64,000 bases of DNA from Nocardioides sp. SYSU D00065. GTDB lineage: Bacteria; Actinomycetota; Actinomycetes; Propionibacteriales; Nocardioidaceae. The DNA is taken from positions 248,001-312,000 of the forward strand of contig NZ_JAFMSX010000003.1 in NCBI RefSeq assembly GCF_017916425.1, read 5' to 3'. Under the pieces are notes generated by a model. The model had not been told where the DNA came from and did no database searches. It saw nothing but the letters and a program-made list of their open reading frames with translations. The position numbers and the translations under genes are program-made. Shown one piece after another: positions 33,040-42,426 of this stretch. Each line of letters starts with the position of its first letter. Position 1 is the first letter of the stretch.

Positions 33040-34557
33040 GTGGCGCAGGTACGCGCGCGGCGGGAGGCGGGGGACCCGACGCTCCGCCTCGCGGCGGTCG
33101 ACCTCGGGGCCACCAGCGGCCGGGTGATGGCGGCGACGGTCGGGCCCGGCCACCTGACCCTGCAGGAGGTGCACCGCTTCCCCAACGGCGGCGTGCCGGT
33201 CGGCGGGTCGCTGTTCTGGGACGTCCTGGGCATCCACCGCGAGGTGCTCGCGGGCATCGCCGAGGTGGCCCGCAGCGGTCCGCTCGACGGGATCGGCATC
33301 GACTCCTGGGCGGTCGACTACGGCTTGCTCGACCGTGACGGCGAGCTGCTCGGCAACCCCTACAGCCACCGCGACCCCCGGACGCGGGACGTGCCCGAGC
33401 TGGTGGCGCAGACGGTCTCCGCGCAGCAGCAGTACGCCGTCAACGGGCTGCAGCAGCTGCCGTTCAACACCGTCTTCCAGCTCGTCGCCGCCCGCGGCAC
33501 GGCGTCGCTGGAGGCCGCGCACTCGCTGCTGCTCCTCCCCGACCTGCTGGGCTACTGGCTGACCGGGGAGGTCGGCGCGGAGCGCACCAACGCCTCCACG
33601 ACCGGCCTGCTCGACGTGAGGTCCGGCGAGTGGTCGAGCGACCTCGCCGCGCGCCTCGGGCTGCCGTGGTCGATCCTGCCTCCGCTGCGCGAAGCCGGAT
33701 CGGTCATCGGCCCGCTCCGCGCGGAGGTCGCGGCGGCCCTCGGCGTCGCCGACGGCGTGCCGGTCGTGGCGGTCGGGTCGCACGACACGGCGTCCGCCGT
33801 GGTCGCCGTGCCGGCGACGTCGGACGGGTTCGGCTACATCTCGTCGGGCACCTGGTCGCTCGTCGGGCTCGAGCTCGACGAGCCGGTGCTGAGCGAGGAG
33901 GCGCGGCTGGCCGACTTCACCAACGAGGGGGGCGTCGACCAGACGGTCCGCTTCCTCAAGAACGTGATGGGCCTGTGGGTGATCTCCGAGTGCGTCAAGG
34001 CGTGGGCCGACCGCGGCACCCCCGCCACGGACCTGGCGTCCCTGCTCGCCGGCGCCGGCACCGCGGCCCCGCTGCGCACCGTCGTCGACATCAACCACCC
34101 GTCGCTGCTGGGCCCCGGCACCCCGACCGACCCGATGCCCGAGCGCGTCGTCGCCCTGGCCCGGGCCGCCGGCGAGCCGGTGCCGCAGACGCCGGGCGAG
34201 ATCACGCGGTGCGTCCTCGACAGCCTGGCGCTCGCCTACCGGCGCCACCTCCGCACCGCGGCGCGGCTGGCCGGCCGCGAGCTCGACGTCGTCCACGTCG
34301 TGGGCGGCGGCTCCCACAACCACCTGCTCTGCCAGCTGACCGCGGACGCCCTGGGCGTGCCGGTGCTGGCCGGTCCCGCCGAGGCGGCAGCACTCGGCAA
34401 CGCCCTGGTCCAGGCCCGCGCCCTCGGCGCCGACCTCCCCGACCTGGCGGCCATGCGTGCGCTCGTCCGCGAGACGCACGACGTACGACGGCACGACCCG
34501 CGTCCCGGACTCGACTGGGACGCCGCCGACCAGCGCGTCGGTCCCCCCACCACCTAG
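33040..34557 (+). CDS. rhaB: Rhamnulokinase
   Basis: This 505-aa FGGY-family sugar kinase phosphorylates L-rhamnulose. The N-terminal phosphate loop is VDLGATSGRVMAA, the substrate region is GIDSWAVDYGLLDRDG, and the ATP site is SSGTWSLVGLELDEP with HVVGGGSHNHLLCQ. GTG 33040 starts 2 nt after the aldolase stop, so the genes are probably coupled. The first ~15 residues are poorly conserved and the true start could be slightly later. Confidence 0.93.
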   Translation: MAQVRARREAGDPTLRLAAVDLGATSGRVMAATVGPGHLTLQEVHRFPNGGVPVGGSLFWDVLGIHREVLAGIAEVARSGPLDGIGIDSWAVDYGLLDRDGELLGNPYSHRDPRTRDVPELVAQTVSAQQQYAVNGLQQLPFNTVFQLVAARGTASLEAAHSLLLLPDLLGYWLTGEVGAERTNASTTGLLDVRSGEWSSDLAARLGLPWSILPPLREAGSVIGPLRAEVAAALGVADGVPVVAVGSHDTASAVVAVPATSDGFGYISSGTWSLVGLELDEPVLSEEARLADFTNEGGVDQTVRFLKNVMGLWVISECVKAWADRGTPATDLASLLAGAGTAAPLRTVVDINHPSLLGPGTPTDPMPERVVALARAAGEPVPQTPGEITRCVLDSLALAYRRHLRTAARLAGRELDVVHVVGGGSHNHLLCQLTADALGVPVLAGPAEAAALGNALVQARALGADLPDLAAMRALVRETHDVRRHDPRPGLDWDAADQRVGPPTT

Positions 34558-34566
34558 GAGCCCCCG

Positions 34567-37500
34567 ATGGACCCGCACGTCCCGACCTCGACCGAGCGCT
34601 CGACCTGCCGCCCGACCTCGACGCACCTGACCCGCCGCACCATGATCGGTGCCTCGGCGGCCGCAGCCGGCTTCGTGGCAGCGTCGTCGTCGTCCGCCGC
34701 GGCCGCGCCCGGCGGCGCGTCCGCGGCCACCCAGTGGCTGCCCAAGGACCTGGTCCGTCGCTTCGCCGAGCCCGGCACCGCGACCGCCGCGGGCTTCCGC
34801 TGGTGGTGGCCGCACGGCCTCGTCGACCCGGTCCAGATCGCGCGGGAGGTCGACCAGGTCGCCGACGCCGGCTTCGGGGTCCTGGAGGTCGCGGACGTGA
34901 CCCACAGCCTCCGCGCGCGCGACATCTCCATCGACGTCGCCACCCACGGCTGGGGCACCGCCCCCTGGGTCGCCGGCGTGAAGGCCGCGCTGACCCGCGC
35001 GGCGGAGCGCGACGTCCGCATCGACATCACCGTCGGCCCGTCGTGGCCGGCCGCCGTCCCCACGATCACGCCCGACGACGAGGCCGCGTGCACCGAGCTC
35101 GCACACGGTCGCGCCGACCTCGCGGCAGGGGCGACGTACGACGGTCCCGTGCCGGAGGCCGTGCTGCACGCCGAGGGCGCGACGAAGCAGACGCTGGTGG
35201 CGCTGCAGGCGCACCGCTACACCCCGTCCAGCAACACCCGCGTCCTGCCGCAGATCGACCCTGACTCCTACGTCGACCTCCTCGACCGGGTCGTCGACGG
35301 CCGCATCACCTGGACCGCTCCGGCCTCGCCCGCCGGCGGGTCCTGGGTGCTGCTGTCCTTCTGGCAGCGCGGGTCGGGCCAGGAGCCCGAGGCCGGGCCG
35401 CACACCGACCCCCGCTCCTACGTGGTCGACCACTTCAGCGCCGCCGGCTCCCAGGCCGTCGTCGACCTGTGGGAGGACACGGTCCTCGACCGTGAGCTGC
35501 GCGCCCTGCTCGGCAGGGCCGGCGGCTACCTGTTCGAGGACAGCCTGGAGATCGAGACCGAGGCGACGATCTGGACGCCGCGGATGTTCGAGGAGTTCGA
35601 GAAGCGCGCCGGCTACGACCTCCGGCCGTGGCTGCCGGTCGTCATGGAGCTCAAGGAGAAGTACCTCTTCGACCTCGGCACCGGCCCCCAGGCGGCGACG
35701 ACCGACGCCCTGCGCACCAACCAGGTCCGCGACGACTACAACCAGGTGCTCTCCGACCTCTACCGCGACCACCACCTGCTGCCGCTGCAGGCCTTCGCCC
35801 GCTCGCTCGGCATGGGCCTGCGCGTCCAGGCCTACGGCCTCGAGACCGACACCGTCGAGCACTCGGCGCTGCTCGACATCCCCGAGACCGAGTCGCTGGG
35901 CTTCAAGAACCTCGACGACTACCGCGTGATGGCGGGCGGTCGGGACATGGCCGGGCACACGATCCTGTCCTGCGAGGCCATCTGCTACAACGGCGCGGCC
36001 TACAACACGATGCTCGGCGCCAACAGCGCCAGCCCGACCGCGCAGAACCAGGCGCTGTTCACGCTCAACAGCATCTTCGCCGCCGGCGTGAACCAGGCGA
36101 TCATCCACGGCTTCCCCTACGCCGACGCGCCGGGCGTCACCTGGCCCGGCTTCGCCGCGTTCTCGCCCTACTACAACGGCGCGATCGGCTTCGGCGAGGC
36201 GTGGGGCCCCCGCACGCCGCAGTGGCAGCACATGCCCGACGTGGCGGCGTACCTCGCCCGCACGCAGCTCGTCCTGCAGACCGGCACGCCGAAGTACGAC
36301 GTGGTGTTCCTGCGGCAGAAGGGGTGGGCCTCGACCGGGATCGGTGCCTTCTGGGCGACCAACGACGGCATCCCGCTGGGCTGGACGCACTCCTTCGCCA
36401 CGCCGGCGCTGCTCGACCTGCCGCTCGCGAAGGTGCGCGACGGCCGGCTCGCCCCCGACGGCCCGGCCTACAAGGCGATGATCATCGGCACCGACCAGTT
36501 CCGCGGCCAGGTCGCGACGATGGCCGTCGCGACCGCGCGCCGGGTGCTCGAGCTCGGTCGTGCCGGGCTGCCGATCGTCTTCGTGCGCGACTGGTCCGAC
36601 CCGCGGCCCGTCGGGCTGCCCGATGGCGCGCCCGACGGGGAGGCCGGCGAGCTGCGCGACCTCCTCGCCCGGATCAAGGCGCTGCCCACGACCCGCACCG
36701 CCGCGACCGACGCCGACATCCCGGGCGCGCTGGCGTCGCTGGGCGTCACCCCCGACGTGGAGCACGAGCGGTCCACCGTGATGACCGTGCGCCGGGTGCT
36801 CGGCGACGTCGACCTCTACTACGTCGCCAACGCCCGCCACGCCGAGAACCGGCGCCTCACCGCCGTCACCCAGGACGTGTGGCTCACCGCCACCTCGCCC
36901 CGCGCCGTACCGGTCCAGCTCGACGCATGGACAGGCGAGGCGCGACCGGTCGGGCTCTGGGAGCGCCGCGGCGACCGCGTGCGGGTGCGGGTCGACCTCG
37001 CACCCGGCCAGTCGACGGTCATCGCGCTGACCGCCCCCAGGTCGGCCGAGGCGGCGGACCTGCATGCCGTCGCCACCACCGGTGCCGACGTCCTCAAGCA
37101 GCCCGGGAAGCTGGTCGTGCGCGCCGCCACCGCCGGCGAGCACACCGTGACGCTCGGCAACGGCCGCACCATGCGGACCACCGTCTCGCGCGTCCGTGGC
37201 CCCGTCGTCCCGTCGTCGTGGCGGCTCGAGGTCGAGGACTGGCAGCCGGGCGCGACGGCGACCGACACGGTCAAGCCCGTCCGCACCGTCGAACTGACCA
37301 CCCTCGTGCCGTGGAGCCAGGTGCCGGGCCTCGAGGACGTCTCCGGCATCGGCCGCTACACCACCGAGGTCGACCTCGGCAGCGACTGGAGCGACCAGGA
37401 CGGTGCCTGGCTCGAGCTCGGCGAGGTGACCGACACCTACCGCGTCACCGTCAACGGCGTCGCGGTCGGCGGCTGCGACCCGCTGCGGCCGCGGGTCGAC

Positions 37501-37677
37501 GTCGGCCACCTGCTGCGGCGTGGGCGCAACGTTCTCGAGGTAGAGGTGGCCTCCACGCTCCTCAACCGGCTGCGCACCGTCACACCGGCGGTGTACGGCG
37601 TGGCGCAGCGGCAGGCGTACGGCCTGCTCGGGCCGGTCCGCCTGGTGCCGTACGTCGACCAGCCGGTCCGCCGCTGA
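34567..37677 (+). CDS. Tat-exported GH106-type alpha-L-rhamnosidase
   Basis: The product is 1036 aa. A Tat signal (LTRRTMIGAS, Arg23-Arg24, then an Ala-rich core to about residue 50) leads to export. The catalytic part begins GFRWWWPHGLVDPVQIAREV, the usual opening of family GH106 rhamnosidases, with GVNQAIIHGFPYAD further in. The C-terminal ~200 residues look like a galactose-binding-type beta sandwich (DLGSDWSDQDGAWLELGEV). Placement after rhaB suggests it frees rhamnose from polysaccharide or glycosides for the importer. It has few Cys, as expected for an exported enzyme. Confidence 0.85.
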   Translation: MDPHVPTSTERSTCRPTSTHLTRRTMIGASAAAAGFVAASSSSAAAAPGGASAATQWLPKDLVRRFAEPGTATAAGFRWWWPHGLVDPVQIAREVDQVADAGFGVLEVADVTHSLRARDISIDVATHGWGTAPWVAGVKAALTRAAERDVRIDITVGPSWPAAVPTITPDDEAACTELAHGRADLAAGATYDGPVPEAVLHAEGATKQTLVALQAHRYTPSSNTRVLPQIDPDSYVDLLDRVVDGRITWTAPASPAGGSWVLLSFWQRGSGQEPEAGPHTDPRSYVVDHFSAAGSQAVVDLWEDTVLDRELRALLGRAGGYLFEDSLEIETEATIWTPRMFEEFEKRAGYDLRPWLPVVMELKEKYLFDLGTGPQAATTDALRTNQVRDDYNQVLSDLYRDHHLLPLQAFARSLGMGLRVQAYGLETDTVEHSALLDIPETESLGFKNLDDYRVMAGGRDMAGHTILSCEAICYNGAAYNTMLGANSASPTAQNQALFTLNSIFAAGVNQAIIHGFPYADAPGVTWPGFAAFSPYYNGAIGFGEAWGPRTPQWQHMPDVAAYLARTQLVLQTGTPKYDVVFLRQKGWASTGIGAFWATNDGIPLGWTHSFATPALLDLPLAKVRDGRLAPDGPAYKAMIIGTDQFRGQVATMAVATARRVLELGRAGLPIVFVRDWSDPRPVGLPDGAPDGEAGELRDLLARIKALPTTRTAATDADIPGALASLGVTPDVEHERSTVMTVRRVLGDVDLYYVANARHAENRRLTAVTQDVWLTATSPRAVPVQLDAWTGEARPVGLWERRGDRVRVRVDLAPGQSTVIALTAPRSAEAADLHAVATTGADVLKQPGKLVVRAATAGEHTVTLGNGRTMRTTVSRVRGPVVPSSWRLEVEDWQPGATATDTVKPVRTVELTTLVPWSQVPGLEDVSGIGRYTTEVDLGSDWSDQDGAWLELGEVTDTYRVTVNGVAVGGCDPLRPRVDVGHLLRRGRNVLEVEVASTLLNRLRTVTPAVYGVAQRQAYGLLGPVRLVPYVDQPVRR

Positions 37678-37679
37678 CC

Positions 37680-37895
37680 ATGGACGGCAGCCCGGAGCGT
37701 CAGGCGGTCCTCGACCGCGACGAGCTCGCCGTCCTCCGCCTGATGGCGGAGGGGCACACGGTCGAGTCCGTCGCCCGACGCCTCGACGTCTCCGAGCGGA
37801 CCGTTCGACGCAAGGCACGCAGCGCGTGCGACAAGCTCGAGTGCGACTCCACGATCGAGGCGATCGTGTGGGCCGTGCGCAACCGGCTGTTCTAG
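37680..37895 (+). CDS. Stand-alone LuxR-type HTH protein
   Basis: The product is 71 aa. Nearly the whole protein is the LuxR/GerE DNA-binding domain: ELAVLRLMAEGHTVESVARR then DVSERTVRRKARSACDKL. There is no receiver or ligand domain, so it may act as a small regulator like GerE, or be a fragment of a larger regulator. It starts 2 nt after the rhamnosidase stop and precedes lutA by 42 nt. A regulatory link between rhamnose and lactate use is a guess from position. Confidence 0.75.
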   Translation: MDGSPERQAVLDRDELAVLRLMAEGHTVESVARRLDVSERTVRRKARSACDKLECDSTIEAIVWAVRNRLF

Positions 37896-37937
37896 GCCAG
37901 AGGAGCACACTGTGAGGCAGACGAGAGGAACGGTGAC

Positions 37938-38735
37938 GTGAAGGTCGCTCTCCAGGTCACGTGCGTCAACGACGCGATGTTCCCCGACACGGGGAAGGCG
38001 GTGGTCCGCCTGCTGCGCCGGCTCGGCGTGGACGTCGACTTCCCAGCCGCCCAGACGTGCTGCGGGCAGCCGATGGTGAACACCGGCTACCTCGACGAGG
38101 CCGTGCCGGTCGTCCGTGCGTTCGTCGACGCCTTCGCCGGCTACGACGCGATCGTCACGCCGTCGGGCTCGTGCGCGGGCTCGGCGCGGCACCAGCACGC
38201 GATCGTCGCCGAGCGCTCCGGCGACCCGGCCCTCGCGAAGGCCGTCGAGCAGACGGCTCCGCGCACCTACGAGCTCACCGAGTTCCTGGTCGACGTGCTG
38301 GGGGTGACCGACGTCGGGGCCTACTTCCCGCACCGGGTGACCTACCATCCGACGTGCCACAGCCTGCGCATGCTCGGCGTCGGCGACCGGCCCCGGCAGC
38401 TGCTCGAGCAGGTGCGCGGCATCCAGCTCGTCGACCTGCCGATGGCCACCGAGTGCTGCGGCTTCGGCGGCACCTTCGCGCTCAAGAACGCGGACACGTC
38501 CGTGGCGATGGGTGCCGACAAGGCCCGCCACGTCCGCGACACCGGCGCCGAGGTGCTCGTCGCCGGCGACAACTCCTGCCTGATGCACATCGGCGGGATG
38601 CTGTCTCGGCAGCGCGCCGGCGTACGCGTCATGCACCTCGCCGAGGTCCTGGCCGCCACCGAGGCCTCCGAGGGCGACTCCGACGGCCCCGCCGTCGACG
38701 CCCGGGCGGAGTCGTTCGAGGGAGACGCCCGATGA
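37938..38735 (+). CDS. lutA: L-lactate oxidation complex subunit LutA
   Basis: The product is 265 aa with two CCG domains: AQTCCGQPMVNTG and ATECCGFGGTFAL, plus the upstream Cys motifs (VTPSGSCAGS, TYHPTCHSLR). LutA is an iron-sulfur protein of the LutABC complex that oxidises L-lactate to pyruvate. GTG 37938 follows GAGAGGAA. It overlaps lutB by 4 nt. Presence behind the rhamnose genes fits removal of the L-lactate made by RhaEW. Confidence 0.93.
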   Translation: MKVALQVTCVNDAMFPDTGKAVVRLLRRLGVDVDFPAAQTCCGQPMVNTGYLDEAVPVVRAFVDAFAGYDAIVTPSGSCAGSARHQHAIVAERSGDPALAKAVEQTAPRTYELTEFLVDVLGVTDVGAYFPHRVTYHPTCHSLRMLGVGDRPRQLLEQVRGIQLVDLPMATECCGFGGTFALKNADTSVAMGADKARHVRDTGAEVLVAGDNSCLMHIGGMLSRQRAGVRVMHLAEVLAATEASEGDSDGPAVDARAESFEGDAR

Positions 38736-40234
38736 GCGGCACCTTCGTGGGCATGCCCGCCTTCCCGACCGCTGCCCGCGCTGCGCTCGGCGACACCCAG
38801 CTGCGCCGCAACCTGGCGCACGCGACCCACACCATCCGCGACAAGCGTGCCCGCGTCGTCGCCGAGGTGGAGGACTGGGAGGAGCTGCGCATCGCCGGAG
38901 CGGCGGTCAAGGAGGCGGCGCTGCGCGACCTCGCGACCCACCTCGAGACGCTGGAGGCCTCCCTCGTGCGCGCCGGGGCCACGGTGCACTGGGCCCGCGA
39001 CGCCGAGGAGGCGTGTGCGATCGTCGCGTCGGTGACCCGGGCCCACGGGGCCGACGAGGTGGTCAAGGTCAAGTCGATGGCGACCCAGGAGATCGGTCTC
39101 AACGAGGCGCTGGAGGCCGAGGGCATCGCGGCGTGGGAGACCGACCTGGCCGAGCTGATCGTGCAGCTCGGCGAGGACCTGCCGTCGCACATCCTCGTGC
39201 CCGCGATCCACCGCAACCGGGCCGAGATCCGCGAGATCTTCCGCCGCCGGATGGGCGCGGTCGGGCGCCCGGCGCCGGAGGCGCTGACCGACGAGCCGGC
39301 CGTGCTGGCCGGTGCTGCCCGTGAGCACCTGCGGGAGAAGTTCCTGCGGGCGCGGGTCGCGGTGAGCGGCGCCAACTTCGCCGTCGCCGACACCGGCACG
39401 CTCGTGGTCGTGGAGTCCGAGGGCAACGGCCGGATGTGCCTGACCCTGCCGGAGGTGCTCATCAGCGTGGTCGGCATCGAGAAGGTCGTCGCGACGTGGG
39501 ACGAGCTCGATCCGCTGCTCCGGCTGCTGCCGCGCTCCTCGACCGGCGAGCGGATGAACCCCTACACCTCGACCTGGTCCGGCCTCACGCCCGGTGACGG
39601 GCCGCAGGAGGTGCACGTCGTCCTGCTCGACAACGGCCGCACCCGCGCGCTCGCCGACGAGGTGGGACGCCAGGCGCTGCGCTGCATCCGGTGCTCGGCG
39701 TGCCTCAACGTGTGCCCGGTCTACGAGCGGGTCGGCGGCCACGCCTACGGCTCGGTCTACCCGGGCCCGATCGGCGCGATCCTCAACCCGCTGCTCAACG
39801 GGGTCTCCGACGAGCAGACCGCCTCGCTTCCCTACGCCTCCTCGCTGTGCGGGGCGTGCTTCGAGGTCTGCCCCGTGCGCATCGACATCCCGTCGGTGCT
39901 CGTCGACCAGCGGGCGGCGGTCATCGACTCGCACCGCGGCGACCGGGTGCCCAAGCAGGAGGCGCTCGCGATGAAGGCAGCCGCCTGGACGTTCGCCGAC
40001 GCCCGCCGGCTGCGCTGGGCCGAGCGCGCGTCCGGCCTCGCCGGCCGCGTGCTGGGACGCTTCTCGCGCACCACGCTCCCCGGTGGCCGTACGGCGGCCG
40101 GTCGGCTCCCCGGCCCGGCCGCCGGCTGGACCGGCGCGCGCGACCTCCCGGCCCCACCCCGGGAGTCCTTCCGGCAGTGGTGGGACCGCACCGACGGCGG
40201 CCGCGACGGCGGCAGGCAGGGGGACGGCTCATGA
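38732..40234 (+). CDS. lutB: L-lactate oxidation complex subunit LutB
   Basis: This 500-aa iron-sulfur protein has two 4Fe-4S type motifs, CIRCSACLNVCPVY and CGACFEVCPVRI, after an N-terminal LUD domain (VKVKSMATQEIGLNEALEAE). It is a subunit of the LutABC lactate oxidation complex. ATG 38732 overlaps the lutA stop and its own stop overlaps lutC (ATGA both times). Confidence 0.94.
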   Translation: MSGTFVGMPAFPTAARAALGDTQLRRNLAHATHTIRDKRARVVAEVEDWEELRIAGAAVKEAALRDLATHLETLEASLVRAGATVHWARDAEEACAIVASVTRAHGADEVVKVKSMATQEIGLNEALEAEGIAAWETDLAELIVQLGEDLPSHILVPAIHRNRAEIREIFRRRMGAVGRPAPEALTDEPAVLAGAAREHLREKFLRARVAVSGANFAVADTGTLVVVESEGNGRMCLTLPEVLISVVGIEKVVATWDELDPLLRLLPRSSTGERMNPYTSTWSGLTPGDGPQEVHVVLLDNGRTRALADEVGRQALRCIRCSACLNVCPVYERVGGHAYGSVYPGPIGAILNPLLNGVSDEQTASLPYASSLCGACFEVCPVRIDIPSVLVDQRAAVIDSHRGDRVPKQEALAMKAAAWTFADARRLRWAERASGLAGRVLGRFSRTTLPGGRTAAGRLPGPAAGWTGARDLPAPPRESFRQWWDRTDGGRDGGRQGDGS

Positions 40235-40815
40235 GCGCCCGCGACGAGATCCTCGGCCGCGTCCGCGCGGCGCTGGCCGACGTGGCTCCGGCGGTCGACG
40301 TCCCCACCGCGCCGCGGGTGCCGAACCGCGGCGACCTGGTCGCGCTGTTCGTCGAGCGGGTGGAGGACTACCGCGCCACGGTCACCCGCTGCGCGCCCGG
40401 CGACCTGGCCGACGTGGTGGTCGCCGCGCTGGACGGCGCCACCACCGTCGTACCTCCCCGGCTGGGCATCGCGGTCCCGGGTGCGGTCGTCGACGACGGC
40501 CTGTCCGCCGCGGAGCTGGACCGCATCGACGCGGTGGTCACGCGCGCCCGGGTCGGGATCGCTGAGACCGGCACCATCGTCCTCGACCACGAGCCGGACC
40601 AGGGCCGCCGCGCGATCAGCCTCGTCCCGGACCTCCACGTCTGCATCGTCGACGCGAGCCAGGTCGTGGCCGACGTGCCCGATGCGATCGCCCTCCTCGA
40701 CCCGGCCCGGCCGCTCACCTGGATCAGCGGGCCATCGGCGACGAGCGACATCGAGCTGGACCGGGTCGAGGGGGTGCACGGTCCGCGGACCCTGCACGTG
40801 GTGCTGGTGGGCTGA
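40231..40815 (+). CDS. lutC: L-lactate oxidation complex subunit LutC
   Basis: The product is a 194-aa LUD-domain protein (ARVGIAETGTIVLDHE, ISLVPDLHVCIV), the third subunit of LutABC. The ATGA overlap with lutB indicates one coupled operon. It ends 33 nt from the convergent EEP-family gene, and I see no strong terminator hairpin in the gap. Confidence 0.92.
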   Translation: MSARDEILGRVRAALADVAPAVDVPTAPRVPNRGDLVALFVERVEDYRATVTRCAPGDLADVVVAALDGATTVVPPRLGIAVPGAVVDDGLSAAELDRIDAVVTRARVGIAETGTIVLDHEPDQGRRAISLVPDLHVCIVDASQVVADVPDAIALLDPARPLTWISGPSATSDIELDRVEGVHGPRTLHVVLVG

Positions 40816-40848
40816 CGTCGCGGCGGCAACGTCGCGGCCGGCTGACTC

Positions 40849-41604
40849 TCAGAGGTCGACGACCAGGGCCCGGTGGTCCGAGAGCGGCAGTTCGACGGCG
40901 CGGCCGCGGGCCGGGGGCAGGTCCCCGTCGAGCAGGACGTGGTCGAGCTGCTCGCGAGGCGCCTGCGCTGGGAACGTCGGCGCATCGACCAGGGATCGCA
41001 TCCCGGTGATGCGCCGGGCGCGCTCGGGCCCCATGTTGAAGTCGCCCATCAGCACGAACGGCCGGTCGGCGCCCGACAACGAATCGCGCACCCGGGCCAG
41101 CTGCCGGCCGTTCCACCAGGGCACGAAGGTGAGGTGCACGTCGGCCACCGTCACCACGCCGTGAGGGGTCTCGACCGTGGCCGCGACCGCGACGCGCGGC
41201 TCGTCCCGCACCAGCTCCGGCCGGCGCGACCCGCTGAACCACATCGGCACCCGGGTCGGGACGGGGGCGAGCCGCACGGTGTGCCAGGCCCGCACCGGAT
41301 ACCGCGAGAGGAGCGCGATGCCGTACGCCGCGCTGTCGGGCTGCTCGTCGCCGGTGGCGGCCATCCAGGTGGCGCCGGGCACCCCGGCCAGGGCCGCGAC
41401 GAACCGGTGCTCGGGGGCGCCCATCGCCTCGGCGGCCAGCGCGGTGAGGTCCGCCTCGGAGGAGCGGGACTGGTAGCGGTCGACCTCCTGCAGCGCCAGC
41501 ACGTCCGCGTCGAGGGAGGCGATCGCCTCGGCGAAGCGGTCGAGGTCGACGCGGTCGTCGGACTGCGAGCGGGCATGGAGGATGTTGAAGCTCGCCAGTC
41601 GCAC
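40849..41604 (-). CDS. Endonuclease/exonuclease/phosphatase (EEP) family hydrolase
   Basis: The product is 251 aa. The conserved sites are SFNILHARS at the N-terminus, LALQEVDRYQSR, the MGDFNMGP metal site and LSDHRALVVDL at the end. The family includes nucleases and lipid phosphatases; there is no signal peptide, so it is probably cytosolic. The substrate is unknown. GTG 41604 was taken as the start, since it begins the first beta strand. Confidence 0.87.
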   Translation of the reverse strand: MRLASFNILHARSQSDDRVDLDRFAEAIASLDADVLALQEVDRYQSRSSEADLTALAAEAMGAPEHRFVAALAGVPGATWMAATGDEQPDSAAYGIALLSRYPVRAWHTVRLAPVPTRVPMWFSGSRRPELVRDEPRVAVAATVETPHGVVTVADVHLTFVPWWNGRQLARVRDSLSGADRPFVLMGDFNMGPERARRITGMRSLVDAPTFPAQAPREQLDHVLLDGDLPPARGRAVELPLSDHRALVVDL

Positions 41605-41657
41605 GCGACCTCGTGCCCATGCCGAGTGAAGTCATGCGCGGTGGGTACCTGCCCGGC

Positions 41658-42242
41658 ATGTCTCCCACGCCGGCTCCCGCATCCCGCGACGCGCTGCGCG
41701 AGGCCCTCAAGCGCGTGGCCGTCGCGCTGAAGCAGGGCGAGGTGCCCTTCGCGCTGACCGGCGGCTACGCCGTGTGGGCGCGCGGCGGTCCGGAGTCGGA
41801 GCACGACGTGGACTTCCTGGTCGCGGCCGAGGACGTCGACAAGGCGGCCGAGTGCCTGTCGGCGCAGGGCATCGAGGTGGTGCACCCGCCCGAGGACTGG
41901 CTGTTCAAGGCCTACACCGACGGCGCCATGGTCGACCTCATCCACCGCCACTCGGGCGGACCGGCCACCCGCGAGGTGGTCCAGGACGCCGACCTGCTCG
42001 AGGTCTTGTCGGTGGAGATGCCGGTCCTGTCGGCCACGGAGGTCGTCGTGCAGAAGATGCTCGCCCTCGACGAGCACTACTGCGACTTCGGCGCGATGAT
42101 CCCGGTGGTGCGGGCCCTGCGCGAGCAGGTCGACCTGGCGCGCGTGCGCAAGGAGACCGCCGACAGCCCCTTCGCGGCGGCGCTGCTGTTCCTCCTGGAG
42201 CGGCTGGGGGTCGTGGACCCCGAGGCCGACGCGCTGGCCTGA
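41658..42242 (+). CDS. Nucleotidyltransferase-fold protein
   Basis: The product is 194 aa. FALTGGYAVWARGGPESEHDVDFLV matches the catalytic strand of the Pol-beta-like nucleotidyltransferase fold (GG, then D-x-D), as found in AbiEii- and MNT-like proteins. Nothing else points to an antitoxin/toxin pair: no HEPN gene is adjacent. ATG 41658 was preferred over the earlier in-frame ATG because the family part begins soon after. The function is unknown. Confidence 0.7.
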   Translation: MSPTPAPASRDALREALKRVAVALKQGEVPFALTGGYAVWARGGPESEHDVDFLVAAEDVDKAAECLSAQGIEVVHPPEDWLFKAYTDGAMVDLIHRHSGGPATREVVQDADLLEVLSVEMPVLSATEVVVQKMLALDEHYCDFGAMIPVVRALREQVDLARVRKETADSPFAAALLFLLERLGVVDPEADALA

Positions 42243-42261
42243 TCTTGGGCTCAGGGCCGAC

Positions 42262-42280
42262 CCCCGGGCTCATCCCGGGG
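42262..42280 (+). terminator. GC-rich stem-loop after the nucleotidyltransferase gene
   Basis: CCCCGGG (42262-42268) and CCCGGGG (42274-42280) flank CTCAT. A wider pairing CCGACC (42257-42262) / GGTCGG (42295-42300) is possible as an alternative. It lies 20 nt after the stop and has no T run, as is common in actinobacteria. Confidence 0.45.
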
Positions 42281-42344
42281 CTCATCCGGGGCCTGGTCGG
42301 GCTGCGCGGTGCTGAGACACCGGTCACAGGACGCGCTGTTTCGG

Positions 42345-42350
42345 TACCTT
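42345..42350 (+). promoter_or_regulatory. Candidate -10 TACCTT upstream of pntA
   Basis: TACCTT, with GTCACA 16 nt upstream as a weak -35, lies 76 nt before the pntA GTG. It would give a leader carrying the strong AGGAGG at 42415-42420. Confidence 0.35.
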
Positions 42351-42426
42351 GTGCCCGGCCCGCACGCCGTCCAGGTCCCGAACAGGTCCCGATCCCGGAC
42401 CCGACCACCCGCCCAGGAGGCACGCA

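Noticed and set aside
33034..37908. 1624-codon open frame on the minus strand
   Set aside because: It lies opposite rhaB, the rhamnosidase and the LuxR-type gene, which have clear families. Long antisense frames are usual in very GC-rich DNA, and its translation shows low-complexity Arg/Gly/Val/Asp bias and no family.
41658..42242. Abortive-infection (AbiE) toxin or MNT antitoxin
   Set aside because: The nucleotidyltransferase fold fits, but neither an AbiEi-like nor a HEPN partner gene is adjacent, so no system can be claimed.
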